Notes under the pieces: model-generated | Databases searched by the model: none | What the model saw: only the letters and a program-made list of their open reading frames with translations | What the model was told of the DNA's origin: nothing | Made by a program: the position numbers and the translations under genes | Part shown: positions 7,901 through 14,171 of the stretch, in pieces | Numbering within the stretch: the first letter of the stretch is position 1 | Layout of the letters: each line of letters starts with the position of its first letter | Source: JADJTT01 sp049306275 | GTDB lineage: Bacteria > Bacteroidota > Bacteroidia > Chitinophagales > Saprospiraceae | DNA: 33,657 bases | Direction: 5' to 3' | Assembly (NCBI GenBank): GCA_049306275.1 | Contig: JBAQQB010000052.1 | Span: 1 to 33,657, forward strand

Positions 7901-8079
7901 TCAACGCGCTGACCCAGGGCGACTTCCCGCCCACCGAACAAGCCATCGAGGTAAGACAGGAACTCAGCCGCGCCATCGACGAGCAGCTGGCCCGCCTGCG
8001 CGACGTCAAGGATACCCAAATCGCCGCGTTTAACCGCATGATGCGGGAGCGGGCGATTGAGGCAATCATCATGGAGTGA
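4963..8079 (+). CDS. Exported BNR/Asp-box (sortilin-like) beta-propeller protein
   Basis: The product has 1038 residues from the ATG at 4963. That start gives a clean signal peptide (MRNFLLVLLACLLSVAVFAQ); the frame is open upstream to 4777, but that extension hides the signal peptide. The propeller region (about residues 40-750) carries about ten Asp-box motifs of type SxDxGxTW, for example SEDAGKTW, SRDGGQTW, SADGGTTW, TYDGGETW and TSDYGKTW. It resembles VPS10/sortilin-type and 'glycosyl hydrolase' BNR proteins common in Bacteroidota. I see no sialidase FRIP/RIP motif, so enzymatic activity is doubtful. A beta-sandwich-like segment and a helical, charged tail (about 900-1038) follow. There is no obvious T9SS domain at the C-terminus. 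The TGA stop forms the first bases of a 30-bp inverted repeat arm. Confidence 0.85.
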   Translation: MRNFLLVLLACLLSVAVFAQRQKKAAPAPVPSPTDTAYLHSLEWRELGPFRGGRSCAVTGVPGSPNLFYFGSTGGGVWRTTNGGRHWENISDGFFGGSIGAIAVSESDPNVIYAGGGEKTVRGNVSFGYGVWKSEDAGKTWKQAGLTRSRQIGRIRIHPDNPDIVFVAAMGNLFAPDAERGVFRSRDGGQTWEKVLFANDLAGAVDITFDPNNPRILYATTWRVQRSPYSLESGGEGSGIWKSADGGTTWTSLSKAPGMPEGPLGIIGVTVSPANSDRVWAIVEAKEGGVFRSDDAGKTWKRINEDRSLRQRAWYYTRIYAHPNDEDIVFVMNVAYHKSKDGGKTFSSYYAPHGDHHDLWIAPEDPDRMIIGDDGGAQITYDGGETWSTYHNQPTAQFYRLTTDNHFPYRIYAAQQDNSTVRLFHRTSGGTIGDRDWEETAGCECGWLAVDPTDNDIVYGGCYGGLIERKDHRKDLSRNINVWPDNPMGHGAESMKYRFQWNFPILFSPHNPSKLYAASNHLHVTYNGGQSWETISPDLTRNDSAKLGASGGPITKDNTSVEYYCTIFTVAESPLKEGVIWTGSDDGLIHLSRDGGGSWEDVTPPALPEWAQINSIEADPFQEGGLYVAATRYKLGDFKPYLFRTSDYGKTWTRIDAGIGAEQFTRVVRADPKRRGLLYAGTESGIFVSFDDGANWQSFQLNLPIVPITDLAVKNDNLIAATQGRSLWMIDDLSLLHQLSDEHRQKKTELFQPLDAWRMGGYQQGRSKLEGRNHPGGVMVHFYLAEWTEKDTLTLTFREEDGDLIRSYSTHAKEKKDKITVHKGANRFVWDMRYPGGKDFEGMIMWWASLNGPKAVPGNYTVEMATGAFRQSAGFRILADPRSPSGPAEFQAQFDFIQQVLGKVSEAHEAIGEIRDIRTQLKHYTGRLKDRENAKDIIDQATAIDSVLTEVEEALYQTKNRSGQDPLNFPIRLTNKLAHLNALTQGDFPPTEQAIEVRQELSRAIDEQLARLRDVKDTQIAAFNRMMRERAIEAIIME

Positions 8080-8248
8080 AGAGCATCTCGCTCCGCTCGA
8101 TGGTGAAGAACCGCCGCTTCGCGGCGGGTGAAGGGCCTCGACTCCGTCGAGGGTGATGCGAAAACATCACCCCTCCGCAAAGCGGAGGGTTCCTCACCCC
8201 CAACGAAGTTGGGGTTCCTCACCATCGAGCGGAGCGAGATGCTCTTCA
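8077..8248. repeat. Nested five-hairpin element closed by a perfect 30-bp inverted repeat
   Basis: The arms 8077-8106 and 8219-8248 are exact 30-bp inverted complements. Between them lie five small perfect hairpins: CCGCCGC/GCGGCGG (8111-8127), CCTCGAC/GTCGAGG (8136-8152), GGGTGATG/CATCACCC (8151-8172), CCCTCCGC/GCGGAGGG (8171-8189) and CCCCAAC/GTTGGGG (8198-8214). Most have 3-nt loops. GGTGAAG-type words on the left and TTCCTCAC-type words on the right separate them, so the whole element is roughly mirror-symmetric. The left arm starts with the TGA stop of the BNR gene. No transposase, ORF or T tract is present. Confidence 0.9.
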
Positions 8249-8270
8249 CTAAATGTAAAACAGCTTAGCA

Positions 8271-8738
8271 ATGGAAATATCCCCACTACACCCCCACCTG
8301 CCCTGGCATTTCTGGGCAGCATTGGCTGCGGCGCTGGGCTGCGGCATTTTTACGGCGTATTTATTAATGGGAAAAGGCCCATGGAAAGGAAAGATCGGGC
8401 GGCAGGTGGCGCCGCTGTGGTTTTTCATCGCCGCGATCATCGCGGCGGGCACGGCCTTTTTTACCTTCTGGGATCACCTGAAGACGGGCCCGGTGCGGTT
8501 TGAGGCCGGGCAGCTGGAGACGCCTTACGGGAAGGTGCCATACGAAGACATCCGCCGGGTGTATGTACACCGGCAGGCAGAACCGTCTTTGATCAATCCG
8601 GACATGGAGAGAAAGGCCGTCAACTGGCTGATCATCGAAGAAAGGAGCGGGAAGAAACACGCCCTATCCGAAGAACAGTACGATCTTACGGCAATAGAGA
8701 AGGCCCTTCAGGGCTATTTGAGTGAGGAAAACCGGTAA
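8271..8738 (+). CDS. Two-pass membrane protein, hypothetical
   Basis: The protein has 155 residues. There are two transmembrane segments (about residues 12-33 and 46-66), then a soluble C-terminal domain of about 85 residues. That domain reads like a small PH-like or photosystem-assembly-like beta domain (RFEAGQLETPYGKVPYEDIRRVYVH), which is common in bacterial two-TM proteins; this is only an impression. A short helix rich in Glu closes it. The start lies 22 bases after the five-hairpin element, with no clear Shine-Dalgarno, so it may be transcribed from or regulated through that element. Function unknown. Confidence 0.7.
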   Translation: MEISPLHPHLPWHFWAALAAALGCGIFTAYLLMGKGPWKGKIGRQVAPLWFFIAAIIAAGTAFFTFWDHLKTGPVRFEAGQLETPYGKVPYEDIRRVYVHRQAEPSLINPDMERKAVNWLIIEERSGKKHALSEEQYDLTAIEKALQGYLSEENR

Positions 8739-8782
8739 CGGGAAATAATAATCAGGGAGGGGTTAAGCCCAAAGTCTGGTCT

Positions 8783-9154
8783 TTAGCGGACCTGAATGTC
8801 CTTGCTCAGGACGCCGATGAAAGTATGCAACTCAATGCGGTAGTTGCCGGTACCGAAGCGGTTCATGTCAAGCTCATACATGGCATTGACGGGAAGGCCG
8901 CTGACGTTTTCCCGGTGTAACACCGCGCCGCTCGCATTTTTCAACACAATTTCGTTGATGTTGACCTGGATGGGCTCAAAATCGACGTAGTAAATCTTCG
9001 ACTCTTCGTCGACGAGGAGAGCGATCTCATCGCCGCCGCCGAGCGTTTTGGAAGACGCCGATCCTGAGCCGGGAGCCATGCTGGACTGACCGAACAGCTG
9101 ATTCACGGCTCCAGCCAACAAAAAGAAGACTAAAATTCCCGCGATACGATTCAT
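8783..9154 (-). CDS. Short secreted protein with a sorting-domain-like beta fold
   Basis: The ORF encodes 123 residues: a signal peptide (about 1-23, ending LFGQ), a Ser/Gly-rich linker (about 24-40) and one beta-rich domain of about 80 residues. The end of the domain (MYELDMNRFGTGNYRIELH...) closely resembles the last strands of T9SS type A sorting domains and DUF3244-like small secreted proteins. There is no other functional domain, so the sorting-like fold seems to be the whole mature protein. It is convergent with the membrane protein at 8271-8738 and has a plausible promoter 38 bases upstream. Function unknown. Confidence 0.7.
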   Translation of the reverse strand: MNRIAGILVFFLLAGAVNQLFGQSSMAPGSGSASSKTLGGGDEIALLVDEESKIYYVDFEPIQVNINEIVLKNASGAVLHRENVSGLPVNAMYELDMNRFGTGNYRIELHTFIGVLSKDIQVR

Positions 9155-9191
9155 GGTTTTAAAAGTGGTTGTGTTGACAATGAATAGTTTT

Positions 9192-9222
9192 CAAAAGTAC
9201 TACTTAATCAGAACATTCTAAA
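9192..9222 (-). promoter_or_regulatory. Promoter of the short secreted protein
   Basis: On the minus strand TACTTTTG (9192-9199) matches the -7 consensus TAnnTTTG exactly. A TTT (9220-9222, weak for TTG) lies 20 bases upstream of it. The ATG is 38 bases downstream of the -7 box. Confidence 0.45.
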
Positions 9223-9301
9223 CAGGCCACAGTTTCAACCGCCAGCCTCATTTGGACAAATACCTGTTTTTTAAAATTTAAGCCAATTATAACACGGATT
9301 A

Positions 9302-9335
9302 ATGCCAAATTGTTTTGGCATTTGGCCGTTTTTTT
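9302..9335 (+). terminator. Possible hairpin terminator in the 9155-9376 spacer
   Basis: ATGCCAAA (9302-9309) pairs with TTTGGCAT (9314-9321) around a 4-nt loop, and seven T residues follow at 9329-9335 on the plus strand. The T tract is displaced from the stem and no plus-strand gene precedes it closely, so it may instead mark the 3' region of the minus-strand Nudix gene. The rest of the spacer is AT-rich with no gene. Confidence 0.3.
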
Positions 9336-9376
9336 AAATTAAGATTCTTTGTTAAATTTTCGATGCCCGCGAAATT

Positions 9377-10000
9377 TCAGCCCCTCATCCAGGTCCGGAC
9401 CACTTCCAGTATGCTCGGATAAATTTCCGGGAGCCGCAAAAAAGTTTCATTGATTTCGACCCAATCGGCCTTTTCAATATCTTCTTCGGCCTGGGGAACG
9501 AGCCTGGTATCGGTGGTTTCCATAGCGTACCAGTAGGTGCGTTTGAGGATGCGCCTGCCCTTTTCGCGATAGGTGTGGAGGGTATCGGCGATATGATTTT
9601 TCAATTCAAGCTGCTCGACGCCGGTTTCTTCCCTGACTTCCCTGAGGGCTGTTTCGGGCGGGGTTTCGCCGGGATCGGCTTTGCCCTTGGGCAAGTCCCA
9701 GCGCCCGCGGCGAAAGATGAACAGGGCTTTGCCTTCGGGGTTGAAGACCAGTCCGCCGGCCGCCTCCAGGTAGTGGAACTGGCTGAAGAAGTCGCGCACC
9801 AGCCCCTCGGGGTCGGCGGAGTGGAGGACCACGGTGCGGGGTAGCCGCGATTTTTCCAGGAGATCGACGTAGTGGAGGATGGTTTTCAGCTGACCGGTGT
9901 AGCGCCCTGTGAGGCAGCCGGGGTGTTGCGACCGGAGGGAGGCGAGCTCGCCGTTGGCGATCAAAAATAAGGGGTTGTCATTTATGTAGATTTTGTACAT
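9377..10000 (-). CDS. Nudix hydrolase
   Basis: The protein has 207 residues from the ATG at 10000. The frame stays open to 10111, but that longer form would overlap the pyrE start and its first 37 residues look unlike protein. An N-terminal domain of about 78 residues precedes the Nudix domain (about 80-205). The Nudix box is at residues 106-128: GKADPGE...REVREETGV fits GX5EX7REUXEEXGU, with all catalytic Glu residues present. It hydrolyses a nucleoside diphosphate linked to some other moiety; the substrate cannot be read. It is divergent from pyrE with a 62-base gap containing a CCCCGG/CCGGGG stem (10023-10041). Nudix next to pyrE is, as I recall, a recurring Bacteroidota arrangement. Confidence 0.9.
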   Translation of the reverse strand: MYKIYINDNPLFLIANGELASLRSQHPGCLTGRYTGQLKTILHYVDLLEKSRLPRTVVLHSADPEGLVRDFFSQFHYLEAAGGLVFNPEGKALFIFRRGRWDLPKGKADPGETPPETALREVREETGVEQLELKNHIADTLHTYREKGRRILKRTYWYAMETTDTRLVPQAEEDIEKADWVEINETFLRLPEIYPSILEVVRTWMRG

Positions 10001-10062
10001 TTGCTGCCATACTTTTAAACACCCCCGGGCGCTGTCCGGGGAAGAGAAATGAATGGAAGGCG

Positions 10063-10683
10063 ATGAACATTGCTGCCGAAGTCGCAAAAAGCTTACTACA
10101 AATAAAGGCAATAAAACTCAGTCCGCAAAGTCCTTTCACCTGGGCTTCGGGCATGCTGTCGCCCATTTATTGCGACAACCGTATTGTCCTTTCCCACCCT
10201 TCCGTCAGAGACTTTATCAAATCCTGTCTGGTAGAAAAATCGCGTGAATTCGGCGCTTTCGACGCCGTCGCGGGCGTGGCCACGGCCGGTATCGCCCACG
10301 GCGCACTGCTGGCCGACGCCCTGGAGCTTCCCTTCGCCTATGTGCGCAGCGAAGCCAAGTCGCACGGCCGCAAAAACCTCATCGAAGGCGAATTGAAAGA
10401 AGGCCAAAGCGTGCTGGTCGTCGAAGACCTGATCTCGACCGGCGGCAGCAGCCTGCGGGTGGTGGAATCCCTCCGCTCCCTGGGCATCGAAGTGGCCGGG
10501 GTCATAGCCATTTTCACCTACGGATTTGAATCGGCGACAAAGGCTTTCCGCGACGCACAGTGCCCCCTGCACACGCTCTCCAACTACGATGCCCTGATCG
10601 AAGAAGCGCTGAAAAGTCATTACATCTCGGATGAGGATCTCCGGCATCTCCTTTCGTGGAGAAAGGAAGCGGGAGTAGCCTGA
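10063..10683 (+). CDS. pyrE: Orotate phosphoribosyltransferase
   Basis: The 206-residue enzyme makes orotidine 5'-monophosphate from orotate and PRPP, the fifth step of UMP synthesis, in the cytosol. The PRPP-binding loop is VLVVEDLISTGGSS at about residues 117-130, with Glu121-Asp122 as the acidic pair. The upstream segment FDAVAGVATAGIAHGALLAD and the lysine-bearing SEAKSHGRKN loop are typical of PyrE. Length fits the family. It is first in a same-strand run with the M42 aminopeptidase (30-base gap) and the UbiA-like protein (17-base gap). A GC-rich stem lies in the leader but has no T tract, so attenuation is not supported. Confidence 0.95.
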   Translation: MNIAAEVAKSLLQIKAIKLSPQSPFTWASGMLSPIYCDNRIVLSHPSVRDFIKSCLVEKSREFGAFDAVAGVATAGIAHGALLADALELPFAYVRSEAKSHGRKNLIEGELKEGQSVLVVEDLISTGGSSLRVVESLRSLGIEVAGVIAIFTYGFESATKAFRDAQCPLHTLSNYDALIEEALKSHYISDEDLRHLLSWRKEAGVA

Positions 10684-10713
10684 ATCCCCAGAAACTCTCC
10701 TTACAGCAGCAAT

Positions 10714-11793
10714 ATGTCCATTATCAACTCCAAATCGGAAGACTTTCTCCGCAATTACCTCAACAACGCCTCTCCTACCGGTTTCGAATCGGCAGGGCAA
10801 AAGCTCTGGCTCGAATACCTGAAGCCGTATATCGACGAATGGCAGATCGACAACTACGGCACGGCCTACGGCATCATCAACCCCGGCAAGGACTACCGCG
10901 TGGTGATCGAAGGCCATGCCGACGAGATTTCCTGGTTCGTCAACTACATCTCCGACGACGGCTTCATCAGCGTCATCCGCAACGGGGGCTCCGACCACAT
11001 GATCGCCCCCTCCAAAAGGGTCAATATCCACACCAAAAAAGGCATCGTCAAAGGGGTATTCGGATGGCCCGCCATCCATATCCGGCGCGGAGAAGACAGC
11101 AAGTTCAGTCCCAAACTCGAAAACATCTTCATCGACGTCGGCGCCAAAGACAAGGACGAAGTGCTTGGCATGGGCATCCACGTAGGCTGCGTCATCACCT
11201 ATGAAGACGAAATGACCGTTCTGAACAACCGCTTCTACGTTGGCCGCGCCCTCGATAACCGCATGGGCGGCTTCTGCGTGGCGGAAGTGGCGCGGCTCAT
11301 CCGCGAAAACAAGGCCGAGCTGCCCTATACCCTCTACATCGTCAACTCCGTGCAGGAAGAAATCGGCCTCCGGGGCGCAGAAATGATCGCCAACACGATC
11401 AAACCCAACGTGGCCATCGTCACCGACGTGACCCACGACACCAATACGCCCCTCATCAGCAAAAAGGAGATCGGCGATATCAAAGCGGGCAGCGGCCCCT
11501 CCCTCAACTACGCGCCGGCCGTGCACAACAAGCTGCTCGACCTGGTCATCCAGACCGCCGAAGAACAAAAGATTCCCTTTCAGCGGGAGGCCTCTTCGCG
11601 CTCCACCGGCACCGACACCGACGCCTTCGCCTATTCCAACGGCGGCGTGCCCTCCGTGCTGATCTCCCTGCCCCTGCGCTACATGCACACCACCGTGGAA
11701 ATGGCGCACAAGGACGACGTGGAAAACCTCATCCGCCTCATCTACGAATCGTTGCTAAAGATCGAAAACGGACATAACTTCAAATACTTCTGA
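10714..11793 (+). CDS. M42-family metallo-aminopeptidase
   Basis: The 359-residue protein is a cytosolic, dinuclear-zinc M42 (FrvX/TET-type) aminopeptidase that usually assembles as dodecameric tetrahedra and trims peptides. All expected metal and catalytic positions are visible: His68 and Asp70 in EGHADEISW, Asp181 in RALDNRMGG, Glu215-Glu216 in QEEIGLRGAE, Asp238 in VTDVTHD and His325 in MHTTVEMAHKDD. The M42 insertion domain occupies roughly residues 75-175. The gene follows pyrE and precedes a UbiA-like membrane protein, probably as one transcript; no functional link is evident. Substrate preference cannot be read from sequence. Confidence 0.92.
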   Translation: MSIINSKSEDFLRNYLNNASPTGFESAGQKLWLEYLKPYIDEWQIDNYGTAYGIINPGKDYRVVIEGHADEISWFVNYISDDGFISVIRNGGSDHMIAPSKRVNIHTKKGIVKGVFGWPAIHIRRGEDSKFSPKLENIFIDVGAKDKDEVLGMGIHVGCVITYEDEMTVLNNRFYVGRALDNRMGGFCVAEVARLIRENKAELPYTLYIVNSVQEEIGLRGAEMIANTIKPNVAIVTDVTHDTNTPLISKKEIGDIKAGSGPSLNYAPAVHNKLLDLVIQTAEEQKIPFQREASSRSTGTDTDAFAYSNGGVPSVLISLPLRYMHTTVEMAHKDDVENLIRLIYESLLKIENGHNFKYF

Positions 11794-11810
11794 CCAAAGA
11801 CAGGAAAACG

Positions 11811-12641
11811 GTGTTCAAAGCAATCGACTGGCTGCTGTACAGCAACCTCTGGATCGCTTTGAACGCCGCGGCCCAGGTGGCCCAGACCCAGCTCCTGCTC
11901 GGCGGCCGCATCGCCCTCACTCCTTCCCTGGGCTTCGTCTTCTCCGGTACCCTCTTCCTCTACGCCCTGCACCGCATCAACGGGCTGGAGCAGGTGGCGC
12001 CGTTTACAGGCTTCGGCCGCTACAAGGTCATCTCCTCCCACAAAAGCCACATCCTGGTATACGCTCTGCTGGGACTTGCAGGCGCCGGCGTTTGTTTCCT
12101 GCTGCTGCCCTGGGCCCTGCAATGGAAGCTCCTGCTGCCGGGCCTCATCGCCATGGGCTACGTTATCCCGGCGGGTAAGAGCGGTAAACGCTTGCGCGAC
12201 CTCCACTTCCTCAAAATTTTCCTCATCGCCACCGTCTGGGCCTGGATCACCGTCTGGCTGCCCGCCGCGGAAGCAGGCCGGGGCTTCGAACGCAACATCC
12301 TGCTCATGGCGCTGGAAAGGGCCTCCTTCATCTTCGCCATCACCCTGCCCTTCGACGTGCGCGACCTGAGGATCGACCAGCACACCCGGGTCAGGACCCT
12401 GCCCGCCTTCCTCGGCATACCCCTGACGGTGGCCTTGTCCCTTTTCCTCCTTTTCCTCATGATGATCTTCGCCGGTATGAACCACTACCCGCCGGGCGTC
12501 ATGACAGCCCTGGGCATCTCGGCGGCGCTGTCGGCCGCCCTGTCTGCATTCTCCAACAAAATCGAACACGACTACTACTTCTCCGGCCTGCTCGACGGTA
12601 TGATGGCGGTGCAGTTTTTGCTGGTTTTAGCGCTTTTTTAA
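11811..12641 (+). CDS. UbiA-like prenyltransferase-family membrane protein, first Asp motif degenerate
   Basis: The product has 276 residues with a GTG start 17 bases after the aminopeptidase stop, preceded by AGGAAAA. About eight hydrophobic segments are visible. The motif LPFDVRDLRID (Asp182, Asp185, Asp189) matches the second Asp-rich motif of UbiA-type polyprenyltransferases. The first motif, normally NxxxDxxxD, is replaced by LYALHRINGLEQV, which lacks the acids. The protein may therefore be an inactive or altered-function relative, or a Bacteroidota subfamily with a different metal site. Substrate unknown. Confidence 0.7.
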   Translation: MFKAIDWLLYSNLWIALNAAAQVAQTQLLLGGRIALTPSLGFVFSGTLFLYALHRINGLEQVAPFTGFGRYKVISSHKSHILVYALLGLAGAGVCFLLLPWALQWKLLLPGLIAMGYVIPAGKSGKRLRDLHFLKIFLIATVWAWITVWLPAAEAGRGFERNILLMALERASFIFAITLPFDVRDLRIDQHTRVRTLPAFLGIPLTVALSLFLLFLMMIFAGMNHYPPGVMTALGISAALSAALSAFSNKIEHDYYFSGLLDGMMAVQFLLVLALF

Positions 12642-12677
12642 ACTTAAATGAGAGGGAAAGTGTAATTGAAAGGGAAG

Positions 12678-12737
12678 CGTTTATCGTTTATCGTTGAGCG
12701 TTTACGTAAACGATAAACGATCGACGATAAACGATTC
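12678..12737. repeat. CGTTTATCG palindromic spacer, copy 1
   Basis: Tandem CGTTTATCGTTTATCG words run into the perfect palindrome CGTTTACGTAAACG (12699-12712) and continue as CGATAAACGA words in the opposite sense, making a long imperfect inverted repeat. The same 14-bp palindrome with CGTTTATCG flanks is at 20936-20991. It sits between the UbiA-like gene and the M43 protease gene, both on the plus strand. Confidence 0.75.
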
Positions 12738-12752
12738 GATTAGCCCGCTTCT

Positions 12753-13988
12753 ATGAAATTATTGTTCCTGCCTGCGTTATTGACCATCCTCTTTGCAATT
12801 GCCGCCCCCAAAGCCATTGCCCAGCACTGCGCTGCCGACCCGCAGCGCTACCCGGAATTTGCGCAGCAAAGGGCGCAGGCCGAAGCGGAAATGGAAGCCT
12901 GGCTCCAGAACAACAGCCAGGCCCTGCTAAGCCGCAATCTCATCACCATACCGGTCGTGGTGCACGTGGTGTACCAGACGGCGCCGCAAAATATTTCGCA
13001 GGAACAGATCCAATCGCAGATCGAAGTGCTCAACGCCGACTACCGGGCCCAAAACGACAACCTGAGCATCGTACCCCAGATTTTTCAAAACCTGATCGCC
13101 GATTTGGAGATCGAGTTTTGCCTGGCCAAATCAGACCCCGAAGGCAACTTCACCACCGGCATTACCCGCACCCTAACGACGAAGGACGACATCGGCCTCT
13201 CCAGCGACGTGCACTACGCCTCGGAGGGCGGCGCCGGCGGCTGGGACCCCGGGCGCTACCTCAACATCTGGGTAGCCGACATGGGAGAAAACGTCGTGGG
13301 ACGCGCTTCTTTCCCCGGGGCGGGTCCCGCGGCGGAAGACGGTGTGGTTATCGATCCGCGGTATTTTGGCACAACGGGCCTGGCAGCTGGCTCTTTCCCC
13401 TACAACGAAGGCCGGACGGTAGTACACGAGATCGGCCACTATTTCAACCTCTACCACCCCTGGGGCACCGGCACCCCCACCTGCGACGCCGACGACGAGG
13501 TAGCTGACACGCCCCTCACCTCCAACAACTATCTGGGAGAATGCCCGCAAAGCCTGCAGGCCAGCTGCGGCTCGCTCGACATGTACACCAATTTCATGTA
13601 CTACACCGACGATGCCTGCATGGCCCAATTCACCCCAGGCCAGAAGCTGCGCGTGTTGGCCTGCCTTAACGGGCCCAGGGCCGGCCTGCTGGAAAGCATG
13701 GGTTGCCAGCCTTCCGATACAGCGCCCCAGCCTTTACCGTCACTCGTATTCTCCATCCAGCCCAATCCATCTTCCGGGCAAGTCGTAATTGCATGCGAGG
13801 GGCCTGAGGGCGCTACCTGCCATATCCAGGTCTTCGACGCCATGGGCCGGCAGCTGTGTGCCCTGGATATCCCCGCCAACCAGCCCTATACCTGGCCTGT
13901 ACCCCTTTCCTTTGTGGACGGGATGTATTGGGTGAGGGGGGAGATGGGGGGGAAGGTATTTACCATGAGATTGGTAATATCGAGGTGA
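12753..13988 (+). CDS. Secreted M43 (pappalysin-like) zinc metalloprotease with T9SS sorting domain
   Basis: The protein has 411 residues. A signal peptide (about 1-23, ending AIAQ) is followed by a short helical propeptide-like region. The catalytic domain (about 60-315) has the extended zinc motif HEIGHYFNLYH (His225, Glu226, His229, His235). The Met-turn is NFMYYTDD, with an M43-style Cys-bearing region between. The C-terminal 75 residues (SIQPNPSSGQVVI...DGMYWVRGEMGGKVFTMRLVISR) are a T9SS type A sorting domain. I infer export through the outer membrane and surface anchoring or release. The stop codon TGA lies inside the first unit of the 40-bp repeat array that follows. Cleavage specificity unknown. 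Confidence 0.92.
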   Translation: MKLLFLPALLTILFAIAAPKAIAQHCAADPQRYPEFAQQRAQAEAEMEAWLQNNSQALLSRNLITIPVVVHVVYQTAPQNISQEQIQSQIEVLNADYRAQNDNLSIVPQIFQNLIADLEIEFCLAKSDPEGNFTTGITRTLTTKDDIGLSSDVHYASEGGAGGWDPGRYLNIWVADMGENVVGRASFPGAGPAAEDGVVIDPRYFGTTGLAAGSFPYNEGRTVVHEIGHYFNLYHPWGTGTPTCDADDEVADTPLTSNNYLGECPQSLQASCGSLDMYTNFMYYTDDACMAQFTPGQKLRVLACLNGPRAGLLESMGCQPSDTAPQPLPSLVFSIQPNPSSGQVVIACEGPEGATCHIQVFDAMGRQLCALDIPANQPYTWPVPLSFVDGMYWVRGEMGGKVFTMRLVISR

Positions 13989-14171
13989 CACCTCGTACTC
14001 CTTTGATTTTCAGACATAAACGAGGTGTCACCTCCTATCTCTCTGATTTTCAAACATAAACGAGGTGTCACCTCCTATCTCTCTGATTTTCAGACATAAA
14101 CGAGGTGTCACCTCCTATCTCTCTGATTTTCAAACACAAACGAGGTGTCACCTCGGTTTAACCTCGGTTTA
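13981..14171. repeat. 40-bp-period palindrome array A (four full units plus tail)
   Basis: Four units of exactly 40 bp start at 13981, 14021, 14061 and 14101; a truncated fifth starts at 14141. Each unit contains the 13-bp palindrome GAGGTGTCACCTC (GAGGTGACACCTC in unit 1) and CTGATTTTCA or TTGATTTTCA. The array ends with ACCTCGGTTTA duplicated (14150-14160, 14161-14171). The stop of the M43 gene (13986-13988) lies in the first palindrome and the stop of the convergent lptD-like gene (14169-14171) lies in the tail. Units are nearly identical throughout, so there are no spacers in the CRISPR sense. Confidence 0.95.

Noticed and set aside
10023..10041. pyrE attenuator
   Set aside because: The CCCCGG/CCGGGG stem has no T tract and no leader peptide, so classical attenuation is not supported.
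10096..11709. Minus-strand ORF of 537 codons opposite pyrE and the M42 gene
   Set aside because: Antisense shadow; it spans two clear enzymes on the other strand and shows no domain.
13981..14171. CRISPR array
   Set aside because: The full 40-bp unit is conserved between copies, so there are no unique spacers, and no cas gene is present. The same applies to 28803-29035.
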